Shown here one piece after another: positions 23,598 to 32,970 of a DNA stretch of 37,751 nt. Position 1 is the first letter of the stretch. Each line of letters opens with the position of its first letter. The DNA comes from Neptunomonas sp. Its GTDB lineage: Bacteria > Pseudomonadota > Gammaproteobacteria > Pseudomonadales > Balneatricaceae. The stretch is from assembly GCF_016744175.1 (NCBI RefSeq), contig NZ_JADGEV010000040.1, positions 1 through 37,751 on the forward strand, in the 5' to 3' direction. The notes under the pieces were generated by a model that had not been told where the DNA came from, made no database searches, and saw nothing but the letters and a program-made list of their open reading frames with translations. The translations under genes and the position numbers were made by a program.

Positions 23598-25088
23598 TTA
23601 GACTTCATCCGCAAACCATGGCGCTCGCGCGGTCATGATCAACTCTGCAGCCTTTTCTTCGTTCATACCTTCAATATCTAGAAGTTCTTCAACAGATTGC
23701 TCTGCTAAATCTTCCATGGTAATCACGCCATTAGCCGCAAGCAGGAAAGCCAAATGGCGATCCATACCTTCCATTTCCAGCAGATCTGCTGCTGGTTCGG
23801 ATTTCTCGAGCTGTTCTTCACTCGCTAGAGCTATATTCAGCAGTGCGTCTTTCGCTCGAGTACGAAGCTCATTCACTAAATCTTCATCAAAGCCGTCAAT
23901 TTCTAACATCTCATCGACTGGCACATAAGCCACCTCTTCCAAGGTGGTAAATCCTTCTTCAACTAGCACTGACGCAACATCTTCATCAAGATCTAGATGC
24001 TTCATCAAAACCTCCATGACAGAACCCATTTCAGACTGCTGTTTTTCTTCAGCGGCCTCAACTGTCATGACATTCAGTTCCCAACCGGTGAGCTCTGATG
24101 CTAATCGAACGTTCTGGCCACTTCGGCCAATAGCCATTGCAAGCGATTCTTGCGCTACAGCAACATCCATTGAATGCGTTTCTTCATCAACAACAATAGA
24201 AGCAACTTCAGCAGGTGACATGGCATTAATTACCAACTGCGCAGGATTATCATCCCAGAGGATAATATCAACACGCTCACCACCTAATTCATTAGATACG
24301 GCCTGAACACGCGCACCACGCATACCAACACAGGCACCGACTGGATCTATACGACCATCGTTAGTTTTCACTGCGATTTTTGCACGTGACCCAAGGTCTC
24401 TTGCTGCCGCTCTGATTTCAATTACTTGCTCAGAAATCTCAGGCACTTCAATCTTGAAAAGCTCTATCAGCATTTCCGGACACGCACGACTCAGCACTAA
24501 CTGAGGACCACGTCCTTCAGCACGTACTTCTGTCAAAACTGCGCGAACTCGGTCGCCCATACGGAACACTTCACGAGGCAAAACATTGTCACGTGGCAAC
24601 AATGCTTCTGCATTGTTACCTAGATCAACGATAATGTTATCGCGCGTAACTTTCTTCACGCTCGCTGAAATCAGCTCACCAAGACGGTCACGATAAAGAT
24701 CTACAACTTTTGCTCGTTCTGCTTCACGTACCTTTTGTACGATAACCTGTTTAGCCGTTTGTGCAGCAATGCGCCCAAACGCAACAGATTCAATTTGTTC
24801 TTTATGAATATCACCTGGCTGCAGTTTAGAGTCGATCTCCTCTGCTTCTTCCATAGTTAATTCTGTGCCTAACAAAGGCACATCATCGTTACTGACTACT
24901 TTCCAGCTACGAAACGTATCATAACCGCCGGTAGTGCGGTCTATGATGACAATTACGTCAGCCTCTTCATCAAAACGTTTTTTAGTCGCTGTTGCCAATG
25001 CCAGTTCAATCGCTTCAAAAATAACATCTTTTGGGACGTCTTTTTCGTTCGATACTGCTTCTGCAACCAGTAGAATCTCTTTATTCAT
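23598..25088 (-). CDS. nusA: Transcription termination/antitermination factor NusA
   Basis: NusA binds RNA polymerase and nascent RNA to modulate pausing, intrinsic termination and antitermination. The 496-residue protein has the N-terminal polymerase-binding domain ([10 protein letters not shown]), an S1 domain (about 135-200), and two KH domains with [15 protein letters not shown] and [10 protein letters not shown]. Two C-terminal acidic repeats follow ([10 protein letters not shown] and [10 protein letters not shown]), as in other gammaproteobacteria. It is 31 bp downstream of rimP. The operon leader contains two intrinsic-terminator hairpins, which suggests that NusA may affect its own expression. 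Confidence 0.98.
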   Translation of the reverse strand: MNKEILLVAEAVSNEKDVPKDVIFEAIELALATATKKRFDEEADVIVIIDRTTGGYDTFRSWKVVSNDDVPLLGTELTMEEAEEIDSKLQPGDIHKEQIESVAFGRIAAQTAKQVIVQKVREAERAKVVDLYRDRLGELISASVKKVTRDNIIVDLGNNAEALLPRDNVLPREVFRMGDRVRAVLTEVRAEGRGPQLVLSRACPEMLIELFKIEVPEISEQVIEIRAAARDLGSRAKIAVKTNDGRIDPVGACVGMRGARVQAVSNELGGERVDIILWDDNPAQLVINAMSPAEVASIVVDEETHSMDVAVAQESLAMAIGRSGQNVRLASELTGWELNVMTVEAAEEKQQSEMGSVMEVLMKHLDLDEDVASVLVEEGFTTLEEVAYVPVDEMLEIDGFDEDLVNELRTRAKDALLNIALASEEQLEKSEPAADLLEMEGMDRHLAFLLAANGVITMEDLAEQSVEELLDIEGMNEEKAAELIMTARAPWFADEV

Positions 25089-25119
25089 GCTACTGCCTCG
25101 CCAATCCCCGAATGTATCG

Positions 25120-25575
25120 TTAAAACTGCGGAATAACCTGAGCCCGATCGATTAAATCAATCGGTAACAAAAACTCTTCATCGTCCACAACCAGCAGAAT
25201 ATCTTCACCTTCAATGCCATTTAAGATCCCTTTAAAGTTTCGTCTTCCATCAAATGGTACGCGAAGACGAATTTGAACTTTGCTTCCTGCAAAGGCACTG
25301 AATTGATCCAATGTAAATAACGGCCTATCCATCCCAGGGGAAGACACTTCTAATGTATAAACACCGCTAATAGGGTCTTCTACATCGAGTATTCCACTGA
25401 TTTGATGGCTCACTGCCGCGCAATCATCCACAGAAACACCTTCCTCTCGCTCTATATAGACACGTAAGGTGCTGTGTTTACCCTGTGAAATGTGATCAAT
25501 ACCCCATAGCTGACAGTCAAGTGACTCAACTATGGGTTTCAACATCTCTTCTAATAATTTCAGCTTTGCTGACAC
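25120..25575 (-). CDS. rimP: Ribosome maturation factor RimP
   Basis: RimP is needed for 30S subunit maturation. The 151-residue product (family about 150) has the N-terminal alpha/beta domain with L-W-G-I-D, L-R-V-Y-I-E and [10 protein letters not shown], then [14 protein letters not shown], the family signature, and a C-terminal SH3-like domain. The start is GTG 25575, with GAGG seven bases upstream; no closer ATG exists. It is the first gene of the nusA-infB operon and sits 30 bp after a terminator hairpin. Confidence 0.95.
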   Translation of the reverse strand: MSAKLKLLEEMLKPIVESLDCQLWGIDHISQGKHSTLRVYIEREEGVSVDDCAAVSHQISGILDVEDPISGVYTLEVSSPGMDRPLFTLDQFSAFAGSKVQIRLRVPFDGRRNFKGILNGIEGEDILLVVDDEEFLLPIDLIDRAQVIPQF

Positions 25576-25604
25576 CCACTAACCTCTAACTTTCGTAAAG
25601 CAGA

Positions 25605-25635
25605 AATAAAAAATGGGTCTTTATAAGACCCATTT
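25605..25635 (-). terminator. Intrinsic terminator/attenuator immediately upstream of rimP
   Basis: AAATGGGTCT (25611-25620) pairs with AGACCCATTT (25626-25635), a perfect 10-bp stem with loop TTATA. On the minus strand it is followed by a T-rich tail (TTTTTTATTT). It ends about 30 bases before the rimP GTG, leaving no space for a promoter between it and the gene. Confidence 0.82.
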
Positions 25636-25663
25636 CTGCGAAATCAAACTTAACCATACTTAC

Positions 25664-25690
25664 GAAAAAGCCCCTAAAAAGGGGCTATTT
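25664..25690 (-). terminator. Intrinsic terminator after tRNA-fMet
   Basis: AGCCCCT-AAAA-AGGGGCT (25669-25686), a 7-bp GC-rich stem, is followed on the minus strand by TTTTT. It ends the secG-tRNA-Leu-tRNA-fMet transcript, at least partly. Confidence 0.85.
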
Positions 25691-25698
25691 CAAAAATA

Positions 25699-25775
<77 letters not shown>

Positions 25776-25825
25776 TCAGAAACAGGCGCATATTATATAT
25801 ATAACATACTCCCTTTGCAAACATA

Positions 25826-25911
25826 TGGTGCCCAAGGCCGGACTCGAACCGGCACAGCCATAAGCCACTACCCCCTCAAGATAGCGTGTCTACCAATTCC
25901 ACCACTTGGGC
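25826..25911 (-). tRNA. tRNA-Leu (anticodon GAG)
   Basis: An 86-nt class II tRNA with a long variable arm and encoded CCA. The acceptor GCCCAAG pairs with CTTGGGC, the D-loop reads GGAATTGGTAGAC, the anticodon loop contains TGAGG and the T-loop is GGTTCGAGTCC. It lies between secG and tRNA-fMet, like leuU of E. coli. Confidence 0.97.
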
Positions 25912-25927
25912 TTAACTCTTTTACTAC

Positions 25928-26287
25928 CTAATTCGCCTTTGGAATATCCGTCTCAACTGGCACTTCAATCTTAGGCTCATCTAAAACAGGCAACGTAGAT
26001 TGCTCTTCTAGCACTGTCTCAACTGTAGGGATACCCGCATCCCCAACAGAGGTAGCTTGTTGTTTAGCATAAACTGCCAAGACAAAGCTTGTTGCAAACA
26101 AGCCTGTTGCAAGCACAGCCGTCATACGACTTAAAAAATTACCCGACCCCTGACTACCAAAAACTGTCTGGGATGCGCCACTACCAAATGCAGCACCGGC
26201 CTCAGCACCTTTACCCTGTTGCAATAACACCAGAGCAATAATACCAGCAGCAAGAACAACATGAGCAGCAAGAACCAGAGTTTCCAT
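25928..26287 (-). CDS. secG: Preprotein translocase subunit SecG
   Basis: SecG is the small auxiliary subunit of the SecYEG channel in the inner membrane. The 119-residue protein has two hydrophobic helices (about 3-20 and 53-72) joined by the conserved loop L-L-Q-Q-G-K-G-A-E-A-G-A-A-F-G-S-G-A-S-Q-T-V-F-G, then a variable acidic tail. TAGGTAAT lies just before the ATG. It starts five bases after the tpiA stop and is followed by tRNA-Leu, the conserved order of this operon. Confidence 0.96.
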   Translation of the reverse strand: METLVLAAHVVLAAGIIALVLLQQGKGAEAGAAFGSGASQTVFGSQGSGNFLSRMTAVLATGLFATSFVLAVYAKQQATSVGDAGIPTVETVLEEQSTLPVLDEPKIEVPVETDIPKAN

Positions 26288-26292
26288 ATTAC

Positions 26293-27054
26293 CTACCGTT
26301 TAAGCACTTCTGCAGCCGCACTGCAGATAGCTAAAAATTCATCGACCTTCAATGAAGCTCCTCCAACAAGACCGCCATCAATATCTGGCTGAGAGAAAAG
26401 CTCCTGCGCATTAGCAGCATTAACACTGCCGCCATACAGTACCGACATATTCACCGATACTTCTTTACCTGCCAACTCTGTAACCAAGTCACGAATCAGC
26501 TTATGTACTTCCTGCGCCTGCAATGGAGAAGCCGTTTTACCGGTGCCAATTGCCCAGACAGGCTCATACGCAATAACTACATTAGAAATTTGATCTGCAC
26601 TTAACAGACTCAAACCCGCTTTTACCTGAGTAGCTATAACATCAGAGTATCCACCACCTTCCCTATCCTCGAGTGTTTCACCAACACAAAGAATAGGAGT
26701 GAGACGACTACCTAACGTAGCAACAACTTTTTTTGCTACTAAGTTGTCATCTTCACAAAATATCGCACGCCTTTCCGAGTGTCCTAAAATCACATACTCG
26801 CAACCGACATCAGATAACATCGATGCAGACAACTCGCCGGTATAAGCGCCGGACTTTTCATGAAAAAAGTTCTGCGCGCCAACTTTTACTGTTTTAGCTT
26901 GCTGAATCGCTTCATACAAATAGACAGAAGGCGGGAAAACGACAGCCTTTATAGATTCAGAAAAATCAACCTGATTAAGCGCTGACAACATCTCATCAAC
27001 AAACTGTTGAGAGCCATTCATTTTCCAATTTCCAGCGACAATTAAGTCACGCAT
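26293..27054 (-). CDS. tpiA: Triosephosphate isomerase
   Basis: TpiA interconverts dihydroxyacetone phosphate and glyceraldehyde 3-phosphate. The 253-residue protein has N9-W-K11-M-N-G (catalytic Lys11), V-I-L-G-H-S-E-R-R (catalytic His), A-Y-E-P-V-W-A-I-G-T-G (catalytic Glu) and the phosphate-binding Y-G-G-S-V and G-G-L-V-G-G-A-S-L. I start at ATG 27054 (M-R-D-L-I-V-A-G-N-W-K), which has GGGGG six bases upstream and matches usual family starts. The ATG six bases earlier is too close to that run. It sits between glmM and secG. Confidence 0.97.
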   Translation of the reverse strand: MRDLIVAGNWKMNGSQQFVDEMLSALNQVDFSESIKAVVFPPSVYLYEAIQQAKTVKVGAQNFFHEKSGAYTGELSASMLSDVGCEYVILGHSERRAIFCEDDNLVAKKVVATLGSRLTPILCVGETLEDREGGGYSDVIATQVKAGLSLLSADQISNVVIAYEPVWAIGTGKTASPLQAQEVHKLIRDLVTELAGKEVSVNMSVLYGGSVNAANAQELFSQPDIDGGLVGGASLKVDEFLAICSAAAEVLKR

Positions 27055-27092
27055 CGCCATCCCCCATAAAAGAGGCGCAAATATTAACCGAG

Positions 27093-28448
27093 TTACTCGT
27101 GACTGACAAGCGCTTCAAGTGCTTTTCCTACCTCTTTCGCCAACTCTTCACAGAGTTTTTGAATAAACTCTTTATCTTCACCTTCCAGCATCACTCGAAC
27201 TAGCGGCTCGGTTCCCGACGGGCGTAACAACACTCTGCCAGAATCACCAAGCTGCGCCTCTACATCTTTTACTGCCTGCTGGATAGATTCGACACTACGA
27301 ATATCTACTTTTGCAGTGGTGCGAACATTAATCATTACTTGCGGCATTTTATGCATGCCTTTTTTCAAATCATGCAAATTCTTGCCTGATTCAAGCATTG
27401 CTCGTAACACCTGAAGCGCTGAAATGGTGCCATCTCCTGTTGAAGTCAGGTGACGACATACAACATGCCCCGAACTCTCTCCGCCCAAGACCCAATCATT
27501 TTCTGCCAACAACGCCATTACATAGCGATCACCAACATTAGCTCGCACAAAAGGGATATCAAGCTTAGCCAACGATTGCTCCAAACCGAAGTTGCTCATT
27601 AAGGTACCAACAACTCCACCCTGCAAGACCCCACGCTGATGCATCCTCTCCGCTATGATAAAGAGCGCTTCATCACCGTCGATAACTTCACCAAGATGGT
27701 CCACCATCATGAGGCGATCACCATCCCCATCCAAAGCAATACCAAGATCTGCTTTTTCAGCAACAACAACTTTTTGCAAACGTTGCGGAGCTGTCGCACC
27801 ACACGCTTCATTTATATTCAATCCATCAGGGGATGAAGCTACTTCAATAACGTTAGCACCAAGCTCTGATAAAACAGCAGGAGCAACATGGTAGGTTGCT
27901 CCGTTAGCACAATCCAAAACGATCTTAAGTCCCGATAAATTAAAACCTACAGGGACTGACGATTTACAAAATTCTATATATCTACCTGGTGCGTCTTCTA
28001 TACGTCTAGCCTTACCAAGACTAGCGGAGTCAACCGTAGTCATCACTAGATCCATTTGAGCTTCGATCGCATGTTCTATTTCATCTGGAAGCTTAGTTCC
28101 CTCGGCTGAAAAGAACTTAATACCATTATCTCCATAAGCATTATGGGATGCAGATATCACAATACCGGCATTGGCCTGGAAGGTTCTTGTCAAATAAGCA
28201 ATTGCCGGTGTTGGCATTGGCCCGGTAAGCAAGACATCAACACCTGCGGCAGAAAGCCCCGCCTCTAATGCGGACTCAAACATATACCCTGAAATTCTCG
28301 TATCTTTACCTATCAGGATCTTACTACGCCCGTCACGAGCAAATACTTTACCCGCAGCCCAGCCCAACTTAAGCATAAAGTCAGGAGTAATCGGAAACTG
28401 TCCGACACGACCACGAATACCATCTGTACCAAAATACCTTTTACTCAC
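27093..28448 (-). CDS. glmM: Phosphoglucosamine mutase
   Basis: GlmM converts glucosamine-6-phosphate to glucosamine-1-phosphate for UDP-GlcNAc, and so for peptidoglycan and LPS. The 451-residue protein begins [15 protein letters not shown]. It has the phosphoserine loop I-S-A-S101-H-N (Ser102 in E. coli), the metal-binding D-G-D-G-D-R, G-G-E-S-S-G-H and [11 protein letters not shown]. The start is GTG 28448, with AGGAG six to seven bases upstream; the longer GTG frame at 28466 would put that site inside the gene. It overlaps the folP stop by eight bases. Confidence 0.97.
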   Translation of the reverse strand: MSKRYFGTDGIRGRVGQFPITPDFMLKLGWAAGKVFARDGRSKILIGKDTRISGYMFESALEAGLSAAGVDVLLTGPMPTPAIAYLTRTFQANAGIVISASHNAYGDNGIKFFSAEGTKLPDEIEHAIEAQMDLVMTTVDSASLGKARRIEDAPGRYIEFCKSSVPVGFNLSGLKIVLDCANGATYHVAPAVLSELGANVIEVASSPDGLNINEACGATAPQRLQKVVVAEKADLGIALDGDGDRLMMVDHLGEVIDGDEALFIIAERMHQRGVLQGGVVGTLMSNFGLEQSLAKLDIPFVRANVGDRYVMALLAENDWVLGGESSGHVVCRHLTSTGDGTISALQVLRAMLESGKNLHDLKKGMHKMPQVMINVRTTAKVDIRSVESIQQAVKDVEAQLGDSGRVLLRPSGTEPLVRVMLEGEDKEFIQKLCEELAKEVGKALEALVSHE

Positions 28449-29304
28449 ACCAATCTCCTCTTTCACGCAAAACCGCTTCCGTCATACGCACAACATCTGC
28501 TGACTCTAATACATCATGGACACGAACAATTTTTGCACCTTTCATAACGCCAATAGCAATGGTAGCTAAACCACCCGACAGCCGCTGATCAACATCACGA
28601 TCTAGCACTCCAGCAATCATACTTTTTCGTGAAGTACCTATAAGAAGAGGCAAAGAAAATCCATGCAACTCATCCAAGCGGTTCAACAATGTTAAGTTAT
28701 GCTCAAGTGTTTTACCGAAGCCAAATCCCGGATCCAGCAGTAGCCGATCTAAAGTTATACCCTCTTCTGCACATGCTTTAATACGCTCATGAAAAAACGC
28801 AGACACCTCATCAATGACATTAGTATAGACGGGTGCATCCTGCATATCTTGCGGAGAACCTTTCATATGCATTAGACAAATGGGTAATTTCGACTCAGCT
28901 GCCGCTGCCAACGCTCCAGGAATACTCAGTGCTCTCACATCATTAATAATACCCGCACCTAATTGTGCTGCATTGTTTATGACTTCAGGCTGACTGGTAT
29001 CAACGGAAATGACGACATCTAACTCTTTTGATATGACCTCTACAACAGGGAGCACTCGATCGAGCTCTTCTTGCAATGTGACCTTTTTTGCACCTGGACG
29101 AGTCGACTCGCCACCAACATCGATGATGGAAGCGCCGTCTTTCACCATCTGAGTAGCACGCAACAATGCATCCTCAACAGATAACTCATTGTGCTTAAAC
29201 AGGTCACCACCATCAGAGAAAGAGTCTGGGGTGACATTTAAAATGCCCATTACTTGCACATACTGAAGGTCTAGCGCCCGTGACCCACACTGTAAAATAG
29301 CCAT
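28441..29304 (-). CDS. folP: Dihydropteroate synthase
   Basis: FolP joins 6-hydroxymethyl-dihydropterin pyrophosphate to p-aminobenzoate; it is the sulfonamide target. The 287-residue TIM-barrel protein has [25 protein letters not shown], the I-N-D-V-R region, [14 protein letters not shown] and G-T-S-R-K-S. Its substrate is made by FolK, encoded at 9176. It is translationally linked to glmM by an 8-bp overlap. An intrinsic terminator ends about 16 bp before its ATG. Confidence 0.97.
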   Translation of the reverse strand: MAILQCGSRALDLQYVQVMGILNVTPDSFSDGGDLFKHNELSVEDALLRATQMVKDGASIIDVGGESTRPGAKKVTLQEELDRVLPVVEVISKELDVVISVDTSQPEVINNAAQLGAGIINDVRALSIPGALAAAAESKLPICLMHMKGSPQDMQDAPVYTNVIDEVSAFFHERIKACAEEGITLDRLLLDPGFGFGKTLEHNLTLLNRLDELHGFSLPLLIGTSRKSMIAGVLDRDVDQRLSGGLATIAIGVMKGAKIVRVHDVLESADVVRMTEAVLRERGDWCE

Positions 29305-29319
29305 TATTTTACCTACATA

Positions 29320-29356
29320 TAAAAAAGCCGGATGTGATACACATCCGGCTTATTTT
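29320..29356 (-). terminator. Intrinsic terminator between ftsH and folP
   Basis: AGCCGGATGTG (29326-29336) pairs with CACATCCGGCT (29340-29350), a perfect 11-bp GC-rich stem with a 3-base loop, followed on the minus strand by TTTTTT. It lies 14 bp after the ftsH stop and 16 bp before the folP start. Confidence 0.92.
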
Positions 29357-29369
29357 AGATCAGTTAAGC

Positions 29370-31361
29370 TTAAACAGTTTTTCCATCTTCATCTGCGTCA
29401 CCCGACTCGTCTTTCTTATCAAGCTCTGGAGTTTCACTTTCAGGATCATCAACTACTGGAGCGTCATCTTTTTCTGCCTTTTCTAAAACAGGACCATCTG
29501 AATCACTTCCAGCGGCAGGTAAATCACTATCATCAACCCAGCCTTCTGGTGGTGTAACCTCCCCACGTGCCATCAACTCACCAATCTGGTCACTATTGAT
29601 GGTTTCGTATTTCATTAATGCCTGCGTCATGCTTTCAAGTATATCGCGGTTGGCTTCCAGAAGGCCTGTGGCCTGCTGATAGCACTCATCAATAATTTTA
29701 CGTACTTCTGCATCAATACGGCGCTGCGTATCTTCAGCTAGCGGCTTAGCCCCCTGACCATAGCCTCGACCGAATGGGTCGTCACCTTCATCATCGTACA
29801 ACAATGGTCCCAATTCTTCAGACAGGCCCCATTTTGTCACCATATTTCTAGCCATCGATGTTGCACGCTGAATATCATTAGAAGCGCCCGTGGTCACTCC
29901 ATCTTTACCCAATGTCAGCTCTTCTGCAATTCGACCACCATAAAGGGAGCAAATGTTAGAGATAATCGTTGATCGACTATGACTGTATCGGTCTTCTTCA
30001 GGTAAAAACATAGTTACACCTAAAGCACGACCGCGAGGAATAATAGAAACTTTGTATACAGGATCATGCTCAGGCATCAAACGGCCAACAATAGCGTGAC
30101 CTGACTCATGATAAGCAGTATTCAAGCGCTCTTTATAAGACATAACCATAGATTTGCGCTCGGCGCCCATCATGATTTTATCTTTAGCTTTTTCGAATTG
30201 CTCCATTCCTACTGTACGACGGCTATCACGAGCAGCAAACAGAGCCGCTTCATTAACTAAGTTAGCAAGATCCGCACCAGAGAAACCAGGTGTCCCACGC
30301 GCAATCAATTCTGGCTTAACGTCATCAGCTGTAGGCACTTTACGCATATGTACTTTTAGAATTTGCTCACGACCGCGAATGTCAGGTAAGCTAACATGCA
30401 CTTGACGGTCAAAACGACCTGGACGTAACAATGCCGGGTCTAATACATCAGGACGGTTAGTCGCTGCAATAACGATAACGCCTTCGGTTCCTTCAAAACC
30501 ATCCATTTCAACTAGCAGCTGGTTTAACGTTTGCTCACGCTCATCATTTCCGCCGCCCATACCCACGCCACGGCTACGTCCAACAGCATCAATTTCATCA
30601 ATGAAAATAATGCATGGGGCATGCTTTTTTGCTTGCTCGAACATGTCACGAACACGTGACGCACCCACACCAACAAACATTTCAACAAAATCAGAACCCG
30701 AAATTGAGAAAAAAGGCACTTTCGCTTCACCAGCAATCGCTTTTGCTAGTAAAGTTTTACCCGTACCAGGGCTACCAGCCATCAATACTCCACGCGGAAT
30801 ATGCCCCCCCAAACGTTGAAACTTGCCAGGATCGCGTAAATATTCAACAAGCTCAGCAACTTCTGCTTTTGCTTCTTCAACGCCAGCGACATCATCAAAT
30901 GTAGTCTTTATTTGATCTTCACTCATCATGCGTGCTTTTGATTTACCAAAAGACATCGGGCCGCCTTTGCCGCCTCCACCCTGCATTTGACGCATAAAGA
31001 ACATGAATATTGCGATAATAATCAGTATCGGGAATGACGCAACTAATAACTGCGTCCAAACACTTTGCTGCTCGGGCTGCTTACCTTCAACAATTACATT
31101 ATGTGAAAGTAAATCATCAACTAACTTAGGATCCTGTAAAGCAGGGCGAATTGTCTGAAAAGAATCACCATTACTCCGCTGGCCATAAATAGTATATCCG
31201 TCGATCACTACTTTAGAGACTCGATCAGACTGGACTTCAGTTACAAAATCCGAATAAGTTACACGGCCCGGATCTCTTTCGGCGTTGAAATTATTGAAGA
31301 CCGTCAACAAGACTGCCGCAATAACCAACCAGAGAACCAGATTCTTTGCCATATCGTTCAA
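29370..31361 (-). CDS. ftsH: ATP-dependent zinc metalloprotease FtsH
   Basis: FtsH is the membrane-anchored AAA+ protease that degrades damaged membrane proteins and regulators such as LpxC and sigma32. The 663-residue protein has two membrane helices (about 7-23 and 107-125) around a periplasmic domain. It then has Walker A G-S-P-G-T-G-K-T (196-203; most homologues have GPPGTGKT), Walker B I-I-F-I-D-E-I-D, second region of homology (R-P-G-R-F-D-R), zinc site H418-E-S-G-H422, and a long acidic tail. The frame starts at TTG 31361 with GAGGG seven bases upstream. ATG 31352 (M-A-K-N-L, the usual start) lacks a well-placed site, so I keep TTG. It is 76 bp downstream of rlmE. Confidence 0.96.
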   Translation of the reverse strand: MNDMAKNLVLWLVIAAVLLTVFNNFNAERDPGRVTYSDFVTEVQSDRVSKVVIDGYTIYGQRSNGDSFQTIRPALQDPKLVDDLLSHNVIVEGKQPEQQSVWTQLLVASFPILIIIAIFMFFMRQMQGGGGKGGPMSFGKSKARMMSEDQIKTTFDDVAGVEEAKAEVAELVEYLRDPGKFQRLGGHIPRGVLMAGSPGTGKTLLAKAIAGEAKVPFFSISGSDFVEMFVGVGASRVRDMFEQAKKHAPCIIFIDEIDAVGRSRGVGMGGGNDEREQTLNQLLVEMDGFEGTEGVIVIAATNRPDVLDPALLRPGRFDRQVHVSLPDIRGREQILKVHMRKVPTADDVKPELIARGTPGFSGADLANLVNEAALFAARDSRRTVGMEQFEKAKDKIMMGAERKSMVMSYKERLNTAYHESGHAIVGRLMPEHDPVYKVSIIPRGRALGVTMFLPEEDRYSHSRSTIISNICSLYGGRIAEELTLGKDGVTTGASNDIQRATSMARNMVTKWGLSEELGPLLYDDEGDDPFGRGYGQGAKPLAEDTQRRIDAEVRKIIDECYQQATGLLEANRDILESMTQALMKYETINSDQIGELMARGEVTPPEGWVDDSDLPAAGSDSDGPVLEKAEKDDAPVVDDPESETPELDKKDESGDADEDGKTV

Positions 31362-31437
31362 AAGACAACCCTCAATTTAATAGCGTCACAAAGCATCAGG
31401 TAAACTACAACAGTTTAGATACTTTGACTAATAAAAC

Positions 31438-32055
31438 TCATTTAAAACCTCGCCCGATTATATAAACCTCTCGCGACCTTGCGCGTGAAGAATCAGGTTT
31501 ACGCGTAACCACACGATCAAAATTCGCACGAACATCCATCAAGTACTGGTCAAAACCTTCACCCTGAAACACTTTCGCTACAAAATTGCCTTTGGGTTTT
31601 AGAACATCTTTTGCCATCTCAAGCGCTAATTCCACTAAATACATAGCAGCCGGTTGATCAATAGAGTTCATACCACTCATATTGGGGGCCATATCAGAAA
31701 TTACAAGGTCTGCTAACTCCCCATCCATAACAGCGAGGATTTCATTAAGCACAGACTCTTCTGTAAAGTCCCCCTGAACAAATTCTACACCCGCCAACGA
31801 ATCCATAGGAAGAATATCAGATGCCACAACACGGCCATTATCTCCCACGAGGTCAGCTGCAATTTGTGACCAGCCACCAGGAGCCGCCCCTAAATCAACC
31901 ACCGTCATGCCTTTTTTAAAAAGCAGGTCCTTATCCTGTATGTCCAACAGCTTGAAGCTTGCACGGGATCGATAGCCTTTCTCTTTAGCAAGTTTGACGT
32001 ACGAATCGTCAAAATGTTCCTTAAGCCAAGCTTTACTAGTTTTTGATCTAGCCAC
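31438..32055 (-). CDS. rlmE: 23S rRNA (uridine-2'-O) methyltransferase RlmE
   Basis: RlmE (RrmJ/FtsJ) methylates the 2'-OH of U2552 in the 23S A-loop during late 50S assembly. The 205-residue protein (E. coli 209) has the K-D-K-E tetrad: K35 in A-S-F-K-L-L, D121 in S-D-M-A-P-N, K161 in A-K-V-F and E196 in S-R-E-V-Y. The SAM motif is [10 protein letters not shown]. The start is GTG 32055 with GAGAAG about five bases upstream. It is next to ftsH, as in E. coli (rlmE-ftsH), and divergent from yhbY. Confidence 0.97.
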   Translation of the reverse strand: MARSKTSKAWLKEHFDDSYVKLAKEKGYRSRASFKLLDIQDKDLLFKKGMTVVDLGAAPGGWSQIAADLVGDNGRVVASDILPMDSLAGVEFVQGDFTEESVLNEILAVMDGELADLVISDMAPNMSGMNSIDQPAAMYLVELALEMAKDVLKPKGNFVAKVFQGEGFDQYLMDVRANFDRVVTRKPDSSRARSREVYIIGRGFK

Positions 32056-32150
32056 TAATTCTTCTCTACAGTTTTACGCTGAGCTTGTCTCAGGTAGAAT
32101 ATACTTTTTAAATGTGGCCCAGCCACCCCAAATGAGATGTCTATTTTAGT

Positions 32151-32453
32151 ATGAGCCTGACACCCGAGCAAAAGAAACAATACCGCACCATTGGTCATAG
32201 TCTGAATCCGCTTGTGACCATCGCAGGAAAAGGGATGACAGAAAACATTCAATTGGAGGTTGATAGAGCACTTGAAGACCACGAGCTTATTAAAGTGAAG
32301 TTCGCGGTTGGCGACAGAGACGTGAAAAAGCAATTGATTAAAGAGCTTTGCACTATCGTTGAGGCCACTGTTATTCAGGAGATTGGTAATATCGCCTTAA
32401 TTTATCGTCCTGCACTGCAGCCAAACCCCAAACTGTCTAACCTTTTACGTTAA
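32151..32453 (+). CDS. yhbY: YhbY-type CRM-domain RNA-binding protein
   Basis: YhbY is a single CRM-domain protein that associates with pre-50S particles. The 100-residue product has the family pattern: L-T-P-E-Q-K-K-Q-Y-R near the start, L-V-T-I-A-G-K-G-M-T-E-N-I (GxxG-like loop) and E-L-I-K-V-K-F. The last strand is I-G-N-I-A-L-I-Y-R. Divergence from rlmE and convergence with greA is the conserved gammaproteobacterial layout. It is the only plus-strand gene in the right half of the window. Confidence 0.94.
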   Translation: MSLTPEQKKQYRTIGHSLNPLVTIAGKGMTENIQLEVDRALEDHELIKVKFAVGDRDVKKQLIKELCTIVEATVIQEIGNIALIYRPALQPNPKLSNLLR

Positions 32454-32482
32454 AAAAAGCCGCCCATAAAGGCGGCTTTTTT
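32452..32482. terminator. Bidirectional intrinsic terminator (yhbY / greA)
   Basis: GCCGCC (32459-32464) pairs with GGCGGC (32471-32476), flanked by seven A on the left and six T on the right, so it works in both directions. It ends two bases before the greA stop codon region. Confidence 0.94.
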
Positions 32483-32483
32483 A

Positions 32484-32960
32484 TTAAAGATGAAGCACTT
32501 CTTCTATCTCATATTCAACAATACCGTTAGGTGTTTGAATACCGGCCACATCACCTTCAGATTTACCAATCAAACCACGAGCAATTGGTGAGTTAACTGA
32601 CAGCTTACCAATTTTAATATCAGCCTCATCATCACCAACGATCTGATAACGCACACTCTCATCAGAATCACAGTTAATAATAACAACCGTCGTTCCAAAG
32701 ATCACTTTCCCTGAAGGTGGAATCGCTGTCACGTCAATTACTTGCGATTGTGATAGCTTACTTTCCAACTCTTGGATACGCCCCTCAATGAAACCCTGCT
32801 CTTCACGTGCAGCATGGTACTCAGCATTTTCTTTTAAATCACCATGCTCGCGCGCATCAGCTATCGCCTGAATAACACGAGGGCGATCAGCAGTTTTAAG
32901 GGTAACAAGCTCTTCACGAAGTGCTTTTTCGCCACCCACTGTCATAGGAACACGACTCAT
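32484..32960 (-). CDS. greA: Transcription elongation factor GreA
   Basis: GreA rescues backtracked RNA polymerase by stimulating transcript cleavage. The 158-residue length is exact for the family. The N-terminal coiled coil carries the tip acidic pair in [20 protein letters not shown], and the C-terminal FKBP-like domain contains [10 protein letters not shown] and [15 protein letters not shown] lies seven bases before the ATG. It is 10 bp after carB; a carA-carB-greA operon is known in Pseudomonas, where an extra ORF separates carA and carB. Confidence 0.97.
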   Translation of the reverse strand: MSRVPMTVGGEKALREELVTLKTADRPRVIQAIADAREHGDLKENAEYHAAREEQGFIEGRIQELESKLSQSQVIDVTAIPPSGKVIFGTTVVIINCDSDESVRYQIVGDDEADIKIGKLSVNSPIARGLIGKSEGDVAGIQTPNGIVEYEIEEVLHL

Positions 32961-32970
32961 TCATTAGTCC

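Noticed and set aside
32114-32126. GTGGC-CCA-GCCAC hairpin between rlmE and yhbY
   Set aside because: A 5-bp stem is easily met by chance and has no U-tract; not called as a terminator or operator.
32055-32333. 92-codon minus-strand frame opposite yhbY and the rlmE promoter region
   Set aside because: It lies antisense to a conserved CRM-domain gene and has no ribosome-binding site or domain.
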